Positions 17,625 through 26,650 are shown, numbered from the stretch's first letter. The stretch is DNA of 64,000 nt from Alicyclobacillus sp. SO9 (GCF_016406125.1 NZ_CP066339.1:1488001-1552000), one strand, 5' to 3'. The notes: generated by a model from the letters alone, not told the origin. Numbers and translations are program-made.

Positions 17625-18620
17625 CTAAAGTGAGAGCACAAAGGCAGCACTGCTTCGAATCCACACGGACTTTGTGCTTATCATTTCCCAAAAAACATCC
17701 GCGTCCAATGTACCGGCCCTGTAACTGGCAATATCCCATCCAAGCATCATCAGTGTATTGTCGAGAAAGTGTATGAAGTAATCCTTCTTGAATTGCTTTG
17801 AATCTGTATCCCATCCGTGTTTTCGCAAGGTGTGCACATATGTCTCGTAAAGTGTTTGCTGCTCCTTCAGATTGGGAATATCCTGCAGAAAGATGGCTAT
17901 ATCTCTTTGCGGTACAGACAAACCAGCATATTCCCAGTCAACCATCCGCAACTCCTCGCCTCGCACAAGCCAGTTTCCCAAATGGGGGTCTCCGTGTGTA
18001 ACCGTGATTCGAGAATTTGTGTCTGTGTAGTAGTTGTGTGCTGTGTCGACCCACCGTTGCGCTATAGTGCACAGGTCCGTCAGATGAATAGTTGCGTCAG
18101 ATTCATTCACCAACCCAGACCTGTCTCGCAGTCCTCTCAATTCGTCCAACGCCATTTGTCTCCACGGCTTTGCAACGGCTTCCAGTGAGGTCGGAAGGAT
18201 GTCGCCTCGCCGCTGCGCTTCTACCTGGTGTTCCAGCTTCCCGTGCATTTCAGCTAGCTTCACTGCTGCCTTTGACACAAGTGCCATTCGTCCGGCTGCT
18301 GACAGCCCGGTTACAGTTTCAGTCAGCGTCCTTCCGAAACGTTCCAGCACGAGTGCCGTTCCTGCCTGTGTCTGAACAGTTCCTAACCATGAAGGTGCAA
18401 GAGCTGGTTCTGCGCCTAACAGGCCTTGGTATAAGTGTACTTCAACCCCTTGGTTGGAGCTGATTTTACAAATCAAATCCTTGATTTGCCCAGACGCATT
18501 TTTCACCGTAATAGAAAAAAGACTGGCGCGAAAGCGTCCCTGCAAAGGGTAAATATCCATAGTCTCCATACCATTGCTGAGCAACCAGTCTGTGACTTCG
18601 CGCGAAATTGTGTTCAGCAT
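17625..18620 (-). CDS. Aminoglycoside-phosphotransferase/choline-kinase-fold protein
   Basis: About 331 residues with the protein-kinase-like APH fold. The catalytic loop ITVTHGDPHLGNWLV (HGDxxxxN) and the metal-binding segment RMVDWEYAGLSVPQRDIAIFL are intact; the N-terminal lobe contains ICKISSNQGVEVHLYQGLL. This family phosphorylates small molecules such as sugars, choline, amino sugars or antibiotics; the spore-coat CotS kinases are related. I use the ATG at 18620 with GGTGA upstream; an upstream in-frame ATG at 18740 would add 40 residues without SD. The substrate is unknown, and a resistance role should not be assumed. Confidence 0.82.
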   Translation of the reverse strand: MLNTISREVTDWLLSNGMETMDIYPLQGRFRASLFSITVKNASGQIKDLICKISSNQGVEVHLYQGLLGAEPALAPSWLGTVQTQAGTALVLERFGRTLTETVTGLSAAGRMALVSKAAVKLAEMHGKLEHQVEAQRRGDILPTSLEAVAKPWRQMALDELRGLRDRSGLVNESDATIHLTDLCTIAQRWVDTAHNYYTDTNSRITVTHGDPHLGNWLVRGEELRMVDWEYAGLSVPQRDIAIFLQDIPNLKEQQTLYETYVHTLRKHGWDTDSKQFKKDYFIHFLDNTLMMLGWDIASYRAGTLDADVFWEMISTKSVWIRSSAAFVLSL

Positions 18621-19247
18621 ATTTTCACCGCTTTTTTTAGGCTGCAGCCATTCAGTGTCTGTTCGGCATCCTTCTGGCTCTGGTTTCACTGGATTGTGTG
18701 AACATGTCCAAACTGTGGTGAATCTGTTTCCGTTCATCAAATCTTTTTCCAGTTACCAAAAATTTGCCGGTATTTATGCTAGCTTTACGTTATACAGATA
18801 TACAGGATGGTCTTCTTCATGGCTGGTTTTCTCAATTTACAAAACTTTTGCGCCATCTGTAAAGTTTCTTGACAAAGGGGATCTCATAAAAGACATTCGA
18901 CACTTATAGACTAATGGAAATAGTCTGTTGTAATCACGTCGCTGGAGTTATTAAGTGCTAGAATACCCTCATAGGGGCTTCATTTTCCAGCAAAATGCAT
19001 TGGATAGAAAAAGTAGTAACTATCGGAGGTACGAAAAATTCACATTTTGGCTTTGACTGGAAGTTCTGCAAACTGAGGATATTCTTCTGAACCGCGGATC
19101 TTAGAGCATCTCTTCAAATAGAGGCATCGAGATCATCATCGTACATAGGGGAGGAGGTTGTAGCGTCGAGACTCTGAACCCTGGTTGTTTGGCGCGGTCT
19201 CATTTTCTCAGGTTGTCTCACAACTATGCTGATAGTAGGGAGAGATA
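18621..19247. other. Intergenic region between the APH-fold kinase and frd genes
   Basis: About 600 bases without a credible gene. A short SD-preceded stretch occurs near 19022 (CGGAGGT) but no start codon with a usable frame follows. I checked for T-box and other riboswitch patterns: CTGAACCGCGGA near 19090 only faintly resembles a T-box and no specifier or terminator pair was found. The frd promoter is presumably here. Confidence 0.4.
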
Positions 19248-19442
19248 ATGATGGAACTGTCCAGTTGTTGCAACAAGCCGATTATTGTGGAAATGCGCTC
19301 TGATCCATCCAATTTTGGCGACGATGAATACGATTTGAAGATCCCTTTTCGTGTTTGCTCGGAGTGTGGGGCCATCCTGATTCAAAACAGGTACCAAGGA
19401 GGGGAAATCAAACATGCAGCTTCATCGGGCAATGAGTTATAA
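19248..19442 (+). CDS. Small cysteine-rich (zinc-ribbon-like) protein
   Basis: A 64-residue ORF with an ATG 5-6 bases after AGGGAGAGA. It has a CC pair at residues 7-8 and CSECG near residue 37, spaced like a two-knuckle zinc ribbon. Its last 29 bases overlap the first gene of the frd operon, in a different frame, and the SD of frdC lies inside it, so the two are likely translationally linked. The family is not recognised. The good SD and overlap support it as a real gene; the alternative is a leader ORF that tunes frdC translation. Confidence 0.6.
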   Translation: MMELSSCCNKPIIVEMRSDPSNFGDDEYDLKIPFRVCSECGAILIQNRYQGGEIKHAASSGNEL

Positions 19443-20079
19443 TCCGCGTGCTGACTTCGTTGTCGAAACAGTTCAAATGATAAGCGGACTACTTTTGGTA
19501 CTTTTTTTATGGGTTCATATGATTTTTGTAGGCACGGTCATTATCGGTAAAACTACCTTCGGCTCCTTAGCCAGCTTCATGGAGACCTGGGGTACAGGTA
19601 CGGAAGTAGGCAAAGTGCTGTCACCTCTGTATCTGACCATTATTTTTCTGATTTTGGTCTTTGGTATGCATGTCGGGACCGTTATGCGCAGAATGCCTCG
19701 ACAGTATCGTGAGCAAAAAATAGTCTGGCAGCATGCCAAGCTGATTCACCACTATGACACTTGGTCATGGGTGTTTCAGTCAATTACGGGAACAGCCATT
19801 CTTGTGTTGGCTGCCATTCACATTACGGTTGTCACTGGATTTGGCATCAGTCCAGCACTCAGCGGCACTCGGATGCACTACTGGGGATTCTTGATTTTCT
19901 ACGCTGTGTTGCTGCTCTTGTCGGAGTACCATGCCAGTGTGGGACTGTATCGTATCTTTGTAAAATGGGGTTATGTCCAGCACCACAAGATGAAGCACGT
20001 ACTCGAAGTCATTAGCCTCTTATTTATCATCATAGGCATTATTTCAATCGTGATTTTGTTCACCTGGGGGGCGCACTGA
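19414..20079 (+). CDS. frdC: Fumarate reductase/succinate dehydrogenase dihaem cytochrome b subunit
   Basis: A 221-residue membrane anchor with five helices. Four histidines fit the two b-haems: H35, H86, H136 and H173, with spacing 51/50/37 against 49/50/39 in Wolinella succinogenes FrdC (H44, H93, H143, H182). E57 stands 22 residues after the first haem histidine, like the menaquinol-site Glu66 of Wolinella, and E171 sits two residues before the last histidine, like Glu180 of its E-pathway. This predicts a menaquinone-reactive, proton-compensated enzyme. SD AAGGAGG is 11 bases before the ATG. Overlaps frdA by one base (TGATGG). Confidence 0.9.
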   Translation: MQLHRAMSYNPRADFVVETVQMISGLLLVLFLWVHMIFVGTVIIGKTTFGSLASFMETWGTGTEVGKVLSPLYLTIIFLILVFGMHVGTVMRRMPRQYREQKIVWQHAKLIHHYDTWSWVFQSITGTAILVLAAIHITVVTGFGISPALSGTRMHYWGFLIFYAVLLLLSEYHASVGLYRIFVKWGYVQHHKMKHVLEVISLLFIIIGIISIVILFTWGAH

Positions 20080-21896
20080 TGGCACAATACGATACCCATG
20101 TAACCGACGTACTTGTAATTGGCGCTGGTTTGGCAGGAGAGCGTGCCGCCATTGAGTCTGCAAGAAGCGGTCTGAATGTGACATTGCTCAGCCTGGTTCC
20201 TCCTCGTCGCTCACACAGTGCCGCGGCTCAGGGAGGAATGCAGGCTGCACTTGGAAACACCGCAAAAGGTAAGGGAGACAGCCCGGACGTTCACTTTATG
20301 GATACAGTGAAAGGATCGGACTGGGGCTGTGAACAGGATGTTGCTCGGATGTTCGCAGAAACCGCTCCCATTGTCATGAGGGAAATGGCCCATTGGGGTG
20401 TTCCTTGGAGCCGCGTAACAACAGAACCGAGAATCTATGAGGGTGAAGAAATTCATGAAGACCCGGAAAAGGTCGGTCTGATTGCAGCTAGAAACTTTGG
20501 TGGAACAGCCAAATGGCGTACCTGCTACACCTCGGATGGAACCGGTCATACTGTGCTCTATACGATGGATAGTATGGTTATGAAATACGGAATTACTGTT
20601 CACGATCGCGTTGAAGCCCTCAGCCTTATTCAAGACGGAGACACCTGTTACGGTGCCATCGTCCGCGATATGCGCAACGGTGAACTGATTGTATACACAG
20701 CTCGGTCGACTGTGATTGCGACGGGCGGTTACGGGCGCTTGTACGGCGCATCAACCAACGCCGTTATCAATGAAGGCTCAGGCATGTTTGTTGCTCAAGA
20801 TACAGGGGTTGTTCCCTTAGGCAATATGGAAGCCGTACAGTTTCACCCCACTGGCATTGTTCCTTCCTGGATTTTGATAACAGAAGGAGCTCGGGGCGAC
20901 GGCGGTCATCTGCTCGACAAAAATGGCTACCGCTTTATGCCAGATTATGAACCTAAGAAAAAAGAACTGGCATCGCGCGACGTCGTTTCTCGCCGCATGA
21001 TGCAGCATATTCGTGCGGGATACGGGGTTGAAAGCCCATATGGTGACCACTTATGGCTGGATATCAGGCATTTGGGTGCAAAGCATATTAATACAAACCT
21101 GCGTGAGATCGCTACTATTTGTCGCGAGTTTAACGGCATTGATCCCATTCATGAACTGATACCGGTACGCCCCACACAGCACTACAGTATGGGCGGAATT
21201 AGGACAAACAAATACGGGCAGGCCTATGGGCTGAAGAATCTGTACGCATTGGGTGAAGCTGCGTGCTGGGACTTGCATGGGTTTAACCGTCTTGGCGGCA
21301 ACTCCCTTGCGGAAACAGTTGTGGCAGGAAAAATCATTGGTGAGAAGATTGCCGAGTTTACACAGGATGCCTCACTCAATGTTTCCTCTTCATTAATTGA
21401 GGAGCATCTGCATAAGCAGCAGCAACGAATCGATGATTTGCGTGAGGGTAAAAACGGTAAGGAAAATGCCGTGGAAATTCGCAAGAGAATGGAACAGGTG
21501 TTGAGCGAAAAGGTTCATATCTTCCGCACAGGTGAACACCTTGAGGAAGCCGTCAAGGAATTGAAAGAACTGCACGAGCGTTCTTTGCACATTGGGCTTC
21601 GCGGCAGCGGCAAAGGCGGCGATCCCGAAATGGCATCAGCTCTGCGGCTTCCCGGAATGGTTCGTTTGGCACTCAGCATTGCCAAAGGAGCTTATGCTCG
21701 CACGGAGAGCAGGGGCAGTCACTTCCGTGAAGACTATCCAAAACGCGATGATGAGAACTGGTTGAAGCGTACCTTGTCCTATTGGCGTGAAGGTTCCTCT
21801 GAACCGGAACTCCATTACGAACCTGTGACAATTACCGAGTCGCAACCGGGAGATCGCGGATATGGAGAAGCCACAGCCGGACCGAAGACGAAATGA
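20079..21896 (+). CDS. frdA: Fumarate reductase/succinate dehydrogenase flavoprotein subunit
   Basis: A 605-residue flavoprotein. It has the FAD Rossmann motif VLVIGAGLAGERAAIESARSG, the covalent-FAD histidine segment RSHSAAAQGGMQAALGN, the substrate loop VQFHPTGIVP followed by LITEGARGDGG, the catalytic arginine region ASRDVVSRRM and the conserved HYSMGGIRTN and NRLGGNSLAE. Together with frdB it interconverts fumarate and succinate at the cytoplasmic face. The direction in the cell depends on the quinone and on growth conditions. The 3' end, including the stop, is part of a 22-bp triplication. Confidence 0.94.
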   Translation: MAQYDTHVTDVLVIGAGLAGERAAIESARSGLNVTLLSLVPPRRSHSAAAQGGMQAALGNTAKGKGDSPDVHFMDTVKGSDWGCEQDVARMFAETAPIVMREMAHWGVPWSRVTTEPRIYEGEEIHEDPEKVGLIAARNFGGTAKWRTCYTSDGTGHTVLYTMDSMVMKYGITVHDRVEALSLIQDGDTCYGAIVRDMRNGELIVYTARSTVIATGGYGRLYGASTNAVINEGSGMFVAQDTGVVPLGNMEAVQFHPTGIVPSWILITEGARGDGGHLLDKNGYRFMPDYEPKKKELASRDVVSRRMMQHIRAGYGVESPYGDHLWLDIRHLGAKHINTNLREIATICREFNGIDPIHELIPVRPTQHYSMGGIRTNKYGQAYGLKNLYALGEAACWDLHGFNRLGGNSLAETVVAGKIIGEKIAEFTQDASLNVSSSLIEEHLHKQQQRIDDLREGKNGKENAVEIRKRMEQVLSEKVHIFRTGEHLEEAVKELKELHERSLHIGLRGSGKGGDPEMASALRLPGMVRLALSIAKGAYARTESRGSHFREDYPKRDDENWLKRTLSYWREGSSEPELHYEPVTITESQPGDRGYGEATAGPKTK

Positions 21897-21940
21897 GGCC
21901 GGACTGAAGAAGAAGTAAGGCCGGACTGAAGAAGAAGTAA
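21875..21940 (+). repeat. 22-bp triplication at the end of frdA
   Basis: Three adjacent 22-bp copies at 21875-21896, 21897-21918 and 21919-21940. The second and third are identical (starting GGCCGGACTGAAGAAG); the first differs at a few positions. Every copy ends in a stop codon (TGA, TAA, TAA). The first copy is the true end of frdA, so the later ones are untranslated duplicates lying before the frdB SD. Confidence 0.9.
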
Positions 21941-21956
21941 GAAGGAGGAGACAAGT

Positions 21957-22700
21957 ATGGCACAGCGAGAGCTGACGTTTCGGATATTTCGCTATGACCC
22001 AGAAACGCCAGAAGTAAAACCGCGTCTACAAGACTTCAAGCTGATGGAAGAACCGGGCATGTCCCTGTTCGTTGTATTGAATAAAATTCGTGATGAGCAA
22101 GATCCGACTTTGAAGTTCGACTTTGTGTGCCGCGCGTCCATTTGTGGTTCTTGTGGCATGATGATTAACGGGAAACCGACACTGGCGTGTAAAACACTGA
22201 CAAAAGACCTGCCAGACCTGACAACTCTGATGCCCATGCCTGCATTTAAGCTGCTCGGCGACCTCTCCGTTGACACGGGGACTTGGTTCAGACAAATGTC
22301 CATGAAGACTGAATCTTGGATTCATGAAGAGTCAGAGTTTGACCCATCTGCACAGGAAGAGCGGATGGATAATGACACTGCGTTGAAGATTTATGAGGCA
22401 GAGCGTTGCATCGAGTGCGGAGTCTGCGTAGCCGGTTGTGCGACTGCGAACCTGAAGCCAGATTTCATTGGTGCCACAGGTATTAACCGCGTTGCAAGGT
22501 TTATGGTAGACCCGCGTGATAAGCGCGACGAGCAAGAGTATTTCGAAGTCGTAGGCAGCGAAGACGGCGTGTTTGGTTGCATCGGTCTGATGGCGTGTGA
22601 CGACAACTGTCCCGTTGGCGTACCGTTACAAGGACAGATTGCCTACGTCCGCAGAAAAATGGCCAGTGCGGGCTGGAAAATGAAAGCCAAGCAACGCTAA
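21957..22700 (+). CDS. frdB: Fumarate reductase/succinate dehydrogenase iron-sulfur subunit
   Basis: A 247-residue electron-transfer subunit. Cluster ligands are visible in order: [2Fe-2S] in CRASICGSCGMM...TLAC (about 59-80), [4Fe-4S] in CIECGVCVAGC (about 150-160) and [3Fe-4S] in CIGLMACDDNCPVGVP near 210. It carries electrons from FAD in FrdA to the haems of FrdC. The SD GAAGGAGGAG is 8 bases before the ATG. Last gene of the operon; a strong terminator follows. Confidence 0.94.
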   Translation: MAQRELTFRIFRYDPETPEVKPRLQDFKLMEEPGMSLFVVLNKIRDEQDPTLKFDFVCRASICGSCGMMINGKPTLACKTLTKDLPDLTTLMPMPAFKLLGDLSVDTGTWFRQMSMKTESWIHEESEFDPSAQEERMDNDTALKIYEAERCIECGVCVAGCATANLKPDFIGATGINRVARFMVDPRDKRDEQEYFEVVGSEDGVFGCIGLMACDDNCPVGVPLQGQIAYVRRKMASAGWKMKAKQR

Positions 22701-22728
22701 ACGCTGATAGAGGCCGGCTTAAAACTGA

Positions 22729-22763
22729 GGGGTCGCTCCTGAGAACGGGAGCAACCCCTTTTT
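22729..22763 (+). terminator. Terminator of the frd operon
   Basis: GGGGTCGCTCCT pairs with GGGAGCAACCCC across a 6-base loop, followed by TTTTT. Strong intrinsic terminator; its position between convergent genes could also serve the lipase gene. Confidence 0.88.
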
Positions 22764-22785
22764 CTGCTTCTCTGTTACATTCTCT

Positions 22786-24321
22786 TCACCTTCTACGCGC
22801 TTTACTTGAAGGGTGTGGAACACGCAACTTCTTAATAAATATAGTTGGATACTTCGTAGATACACCCGTTCTCTGTAAGGGAGCTGCCGTTGAACCAAGG
22901 TTATTTGCAGGTAAAGCGGTCCTTTCACGCTTTTTGGATAGCGTCCGGCGTACAGAAATCTGTCCTGCTGGTGCAACCGGCGTTGGCGTGACCGGTGTTG
23001 GCGTGACCGGTGTTGGCGTGACCGGTGTTGGCGTGACCGGTGTTGGCGTGACCGGTGTTGGCGTGACGGTCGTTGGCGTGACGGTCGTTGGCGTGACCGG
23101 TGTTGGCGTGACCGGTGTTGGCGTGACCGGTGTTGGCGTGACCGGTGTTGGCGTGACCGGTGTTGGCGTGACCGGTGTTGGTGTAACCGGTGTTGGCGTA
23201 ACTGGTGTTGGCGTAACTGGTGTTGATGTAACCGGTGCTGGCGTGACCGGTGTTGGCGTGACCGGTGTTGGTGTAACCGGTGTTGGCGTAACTGGTGTTG
23301 ATGTAACCGGTGTTGGCGTAACTGGTGTTGATGTAACCGGTGTTGGCGTAACCGGTGTTGGCGTGACGGTTGTTGGTGTAACCGGTGTTGGCGTGACGGT
23401 CGTTGGCGTAACCGGAGCCTGAGCCCTTGGCTGCGACTCGAACGCAGGATGAATTGCAGTTCTGGATTCTTCTGAATGACTTGGATTGTCAGGTGGACAG
23501 AATTCCGGGCAGGCATCGTACAACTCCCGATAGAATGCCGGTTCTTGTTCCGCTAATTTGCGAAAGTAATGCGTAATAGAATGGTTGTGAATGATAGATT
23601 GAGTGTTGAAATCAATGGAGAGTTTTCCTTGTACATGATAGTAATACAGCGGTTCTTCGAATGGAACCTGAACTTGGGGTTCCAGCGGTACATAGTCATT
23701 CGCATTTACAACGCGCACGGTGTCCGGAACCAACTGATTGTAGTCTGATACAAAAGCGGCGTTTCCCACCCTGGGTGAAGCAAAGGTGTAGACTTTAATG
23801 TTTTGAAACTGGGTATTTCGAACAATATCTACGGCCGCTAACGTAGCAAGAGCGCCTCCCAGGCTGTGTCCGGTAATGTATAGTGGGCTGTGAGAATCAA
23901 GTGTGTTCATAACTTCAATAATGGATTTGTCGGTTTGAAGCCAGTGACTTGTAAATAGAGATTGATACAACTCCTTATATCCTCGATGGACTTTTGCATT
24001 TGAATCGCCGCTGTCAAAGGGAACTTGAACGAGGTTTAAATCAACGTGGATATCTTCAACCGTGTCCACAGGATGCAAGATAGATGTCTCCGTGCCTCGA
24101 AACAACAAAATGTAAGCTTTCTCAGCACCGACATCATTTGTTTCAATAATACTGGCAAAGTATTCGTGGTTTGGCGTATAAAAAGTGTACAAATGCCGAG
24201 ATTCTGACGGCAAATTCATGTCAGGTCCAATCATGAAGTGATATCCTTGATAACTGAATCCCGCCATTAGGAGGGCTTCCTGCAAGTTATTCGCAGGAGC
24301 AGAGAACGACGGTTTTGACAT
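22786..24321 (-). CDS. Class 3 lipase-like hydrolase with a long Thr-Pro repeat tail
   Basis: About 511 residues. The N-terminal 310 residues form an alpha/beta hydrolase of the fungal lipase (class 3) family: the nucleophile elbow is YITGHSLGGALATLAAVDI, followed by TFASPRVGNAAF (catalytic-Asp region). A linker is followed by about 150 residues of TPTPV-type repeats (variants TPTTV, TSTPV) and a final basic tail. I see no signal peptide; the start used (ATG 24321) has GGAG 10 bases upstream, while the ATG at 24468 lacks one. Thr-Pro stretches usually act as stiff spacers or surface linkers; here there is no domain of note after it. Confidence 0.85.
   Translation of the reverse strand: MSKPSFSAPANNLQEALLMAGFSYQGYHFMIGPDMNLPSESRHLYTFYTPNHEYFASIIETNDVGAEKAYILLFRGTETSILHPVDTVEDIHVDLNLVQVPFDSGDSNAKVHRGYKELYQSLFTSHWLQTDKSIIEVMNTLDSHSPLYITGHSLGGALATLAAVDIVRNTQFQNIKVYTFASPRVGNAAFVSDYNQLVPDTVRVVNANDYVPLEPQVQVPFEEPLYYYHVQGKLSIDFNTQSIIHNHSITHYFRKLAEQEPAFYRELYDACPEFCPPDNPSHSEESRTAIHPAFESQPRAQAPVTPTTVTPTPVTPTTVTPTPVTPTPVTSTPVTPTPVTSTPVTPTPVTPTPVTPTPVTPAPVTSTPVTPTPVTPTPVTPTPVTPTPVTPTPVTPTPVTPTPVTPTPVTPTTVTPTTVTPTPVTPTPVTPTPVTPTPVTPTPVTPTPVAPAGQISVRRTLSKKRERTALPANNLGSTAAPLQRTGVSTKYPTIFIKKLRVPHPSSKARRR
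22975..23421 (-). repeat. 15-bp tandem repeat coding for TPTPV units
   Basis: About 29-30 copies of a 15-bp unit (plus-strand GGTGTTGGCGTGACC) with scattered third-position and two-base variants in patches (GTGACGGTC, GTAACC, GATGTAACC). Because the unit is divisible by three, copy number can vary without breaking the lipase reading frame. Confidence 0.93.
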
Positions 24322-24512
24322 CTTCAATCGCTCCAATACAAAATGATGGGGTATCATATGCAAACTGTGCTTAAAATGAATGGGACAACCGATTCTTTTC
24401 GATATAAAACGCTCGATTGCTGAGGTTGACCAAACCCCCATGACCCAATCTAACTGGTTGAATTCCATATCGAACCCGGTTTTTAAGGTCTGGAACTGCA
24501 GAGGTGAATCAT

Positions 24513-25211
24513 TTGAAATATGCTGAGGTCGAGGAAGCAGTTTTCCTCCGCCGACCCAATCGATTTATAGCTGATGTGCGTACGAATTCAGGGGAAGAAA
24601 CAGTTCACGTGAAAAATACAGGACGCTGCAAGGAACTTCTCGTACCAGGTGCTCGGGTTATCCTTGAAAAGAGTCAAAATTTGAATCGCAAGACCCGATA
24701 CTCCCTGGTTGCCGTGTATAAGGGAGAGAAACTCATCAATATGGACTCTCAGGCACCAAATCAAGTGGTTTATGAAGCGGTTAGTGCAGGAAAGATAAAG
24801 GAACTGCCAGGCATTGTGTCTGTAAAACGGGAGGTGACATACAGTCAATCCAGGTTTGACCTTGGCATCACGTTGAAAAGTACGTTGGCGAACACATCAG
24901 GTTACATAGAGGTGAAGGGTGTGACACTGGAACAAGAAGGAATGGTGCTCTTTCCCGATGCGCCGACAGAACGAGGCGCAAAGCACGTTGCAGAACTCAT
25001 TGGCGCCGCAGACGAAGGGTACAGAGCTGTATTGTTTTTTCTCATTCAGATGCAGGACGCGCAGTTCTTTCGTCTCAATGAGGCCATGGATGAGAAATTT
25101 GCACGAGCTGTGAGGAAGGCTCATGAATCCGGCGTCCTTGTACTCGCATACGATTCACTGGTGACAGCAGACTCCATGGTGATTGGGCGTCCTGTTGAGG
25201 TTCGTCTGTAG
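24513..25211 (+). CDS. sfsA: SfsA family nuclease-like protein
   Basis: About 232 residues of the SfsA family (sugar fermentation stimulation protein, DNA-binding/nuclease fold). Visible: FLRRPNRFIADV near the N terminus, HVKNTGRCKELLVPGARV, FDLGI, IEVKGVTLEQEGMVLFPDAPTERGAKHVAEL (nuclease-like core with catalytic Glu/Lys). Start TTG at 24513 with GAGGTGA just upstream gives MKYAEVEEAVFL; the GTG at 24504 is part of that SD. Divergent from the lipase. The biological role of SfsA in Gram-positives is not settled. Confidence 0.9.
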   Translation: MKYAEVEEAVFLRRPNRFIADVRTNSGEETVHVKNTGRCKELLVPGARVILEKSQNLNRKTRYSLVAVYKGEKLINMDSQAPNQVVYEAVSAGKIKELPGIVSVKREVTYSQSRFDLGITLKSTLANTSGYIEVKGVTLEQEGMVLFPDAPTERGAKHVAELIGAADEGYRAVLFFLIQMQDAQFFRLNEAMDEKFARAVRKAHESGVLVLAYDSLVTADSMVIGRPVEVRL

Positions 25212-25331
25212 CACTTGTCCAGTGTGTTTCGAAGATGTGTTCTAGGTACCTGTGGTCTTCAGTCCACTGCTGTATAATGTACATAAGGTTCACAATTTAA
25301 CTATCATTTGCTTTTTGGAGGCGATTACAGC

Positions 25332-26579
25332 ATGACAACGACATTTTATGCGGAACGCAGACACAGGGTTGCAGCGTCACTCCCCGATGAGGCAATGCTC
25401 ATTTTGTTTTCGGGGCAAGCTCTGACAAAAAGTCATGACGCAGAGTACCAATTCCATCCCAACCGTAATTTTCTCTATTTGACAGGACTAGATAAACAAA
25501 ATATGGTGTTGGTCATGCAGAAACAAAACGAGGAGGTCTCCACACACCTGTTTATAGAACGTCCTGAGCCCGATAAGGAGAAATGGACAGGCTTTCGCAT
25601 GCGCACAGAAGAAGCGAAGAGTGTGTCTGGAATCAGTGATGTTCAATATGTGGACAGCTTTGAAGCATACTTGGGACGACAGTTCTATTTCGGAAGGTAT
25701 CGCAGTGTTTATCTTGATTTTGAGCGGCTTCAATGGGATGCTGACGAATCCAAGGCGGCTCATTTTGCCAAGGAACTGCAACAACGCTATGCATACTTGC
25801 GTATTGATAATATTCATCCGACCTTGGCTGGCATGCGCACGATTAAATCAGATGAGGAGATTGAAAAGGTCAAGAGAGCCATTTCAATCACCTATGACGG
25901 TATTGATAATTTGATAAGGCATGCGAAACCAGGGATGAAGGAATACGAGCTTCAAGCTCATTATGATTACATACTTGGGAAAAACGGGGAACGCGAACCA
26001 GCCTTTGACTCCATCGTTGCCAGTGGAAGCAATGCGGTTGTATTGCACTATGTTGAAAACTCAGACACGGCCAATGATGGCGATCTCGTTTTACTCGACA
26101 TGGGTGCACAGTCAGACTACTACAGTGGTGACATATCCAGGACTTTTCCTGTGAATGGGAAATTCACGGAGCGACAGCGTCAGATCTATGACATTGTCTT
26201 AAAGGCACAGTTGGCAGTCATTCAATTTATCGAGCCAGGCCTAACCTTGACTGCACTCAATGAAAAAACCAAACAGGTGCTTGCAGAAGAGTTACAGGGC
26301 ATTGGCCTCATTCAGAACGAGGAAGAACTCAGTCAGTATTACTATCACGGCGTTAGTCACCACATGGGACTGGACACTCATGATGCCTGTAACAACAGTG
26401 CCAAGTTGCAACCCGGTATGATTGTAACGGTTGAACCTGGCTTGTATATTGCGGAAGAAGGAATTGGCATCCGGATTGAAGACGATGTCCTGGTGACTGA
26501 GACGGGGTGTGAAGTGCTGTCTTCACAGATTCCCAAAGCGCCGGAAGAGATTGAGGCATGGGTCGGAACGGCGAAATAA
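25332..26579 (+). CDS. Xaa-Pro aminopeptidase (M24B)
   Basis: A 415-residue protein of the aminopeptidase P family, which removes the N-terminal residue next to proline. The N-terminal domain (AMLILFSGQ, YQFHPNRNFLYLTGLD) precedes the pita-bread catalytic domain with the metal ligands in LLDMGAQSDYYSGDISRTFPV (two Asp), HHMGLDTHD (His), TVEPGLYI (Glu) and GIRIEDDVLVTE (Glu). Start ATG 25332 has TTGGAGG 10 bases upstream; an upstream ATG/TTG at 25308 is not supported. Confidence 0.92.
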   Translation: MTTTFYAERRHRVAASLPDEAMLILFSGQALTKSHDAEYQFHPNRNFLYLTGLDKQNMVLVMQKQNEEVSTHLFIERPEPDKEKWTGFRMRTEEAKSVSGISDVQYVDSFEAYLGRQFYFGRYRSVYLDFERLQWDADESKAAHFAKELQQRYAYLRIDNIHPTLAGMRTIKSDEEIEKVKRAISITYDGIDNLIRHAKPGMKEYELQAHYDYILGKNGEREPAFDSIVASGSNAVVLHYVENSDTANDGDLVLLDMGAQSDYYSGDISRTFPVNGKFTERQRQIYDIVLKAQLAVIQFIEPGLTLTALNEKTKQVLAEELQGIGLIQNEEELSQYYYHGVSHHMGLDTHDACNNSAKLQPGMIVTVEPGLYIAEEGIGIRIEDDVLVTETGCEVLSSQIPKAPEEIEAWVGTAK

Positions 26580-26650
26580 GGTAGAACTGAGAACTTGAAG
26601 TAAAATTTGGAAGCGTGTCATGAAGACCGCTTCGCGTTTATCACACCAGA

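Noticed and set aside
17625..18620. Aminoglycoside resistance gene
   Set aside because: Only the general APH/choline-kinase fold can be claimed; there is no specific similarity to known resistance kinases and no mobile context.
18900..19247. T-box or other riboswitch before frdC
   Set aside because: CTGAACCGCGGA resembles the T-box only partly; no specifier stem, terminator or amino-acid gene context was found.
22934..23422. 162-residue ORF of GVTGVG repeats on the plus strand
   Set aside because: It is the antisense of the TPTPV repeat in the lipase gene. A 15-bp repeat keeps all frames open; there is no SD and no non-repeat domain.
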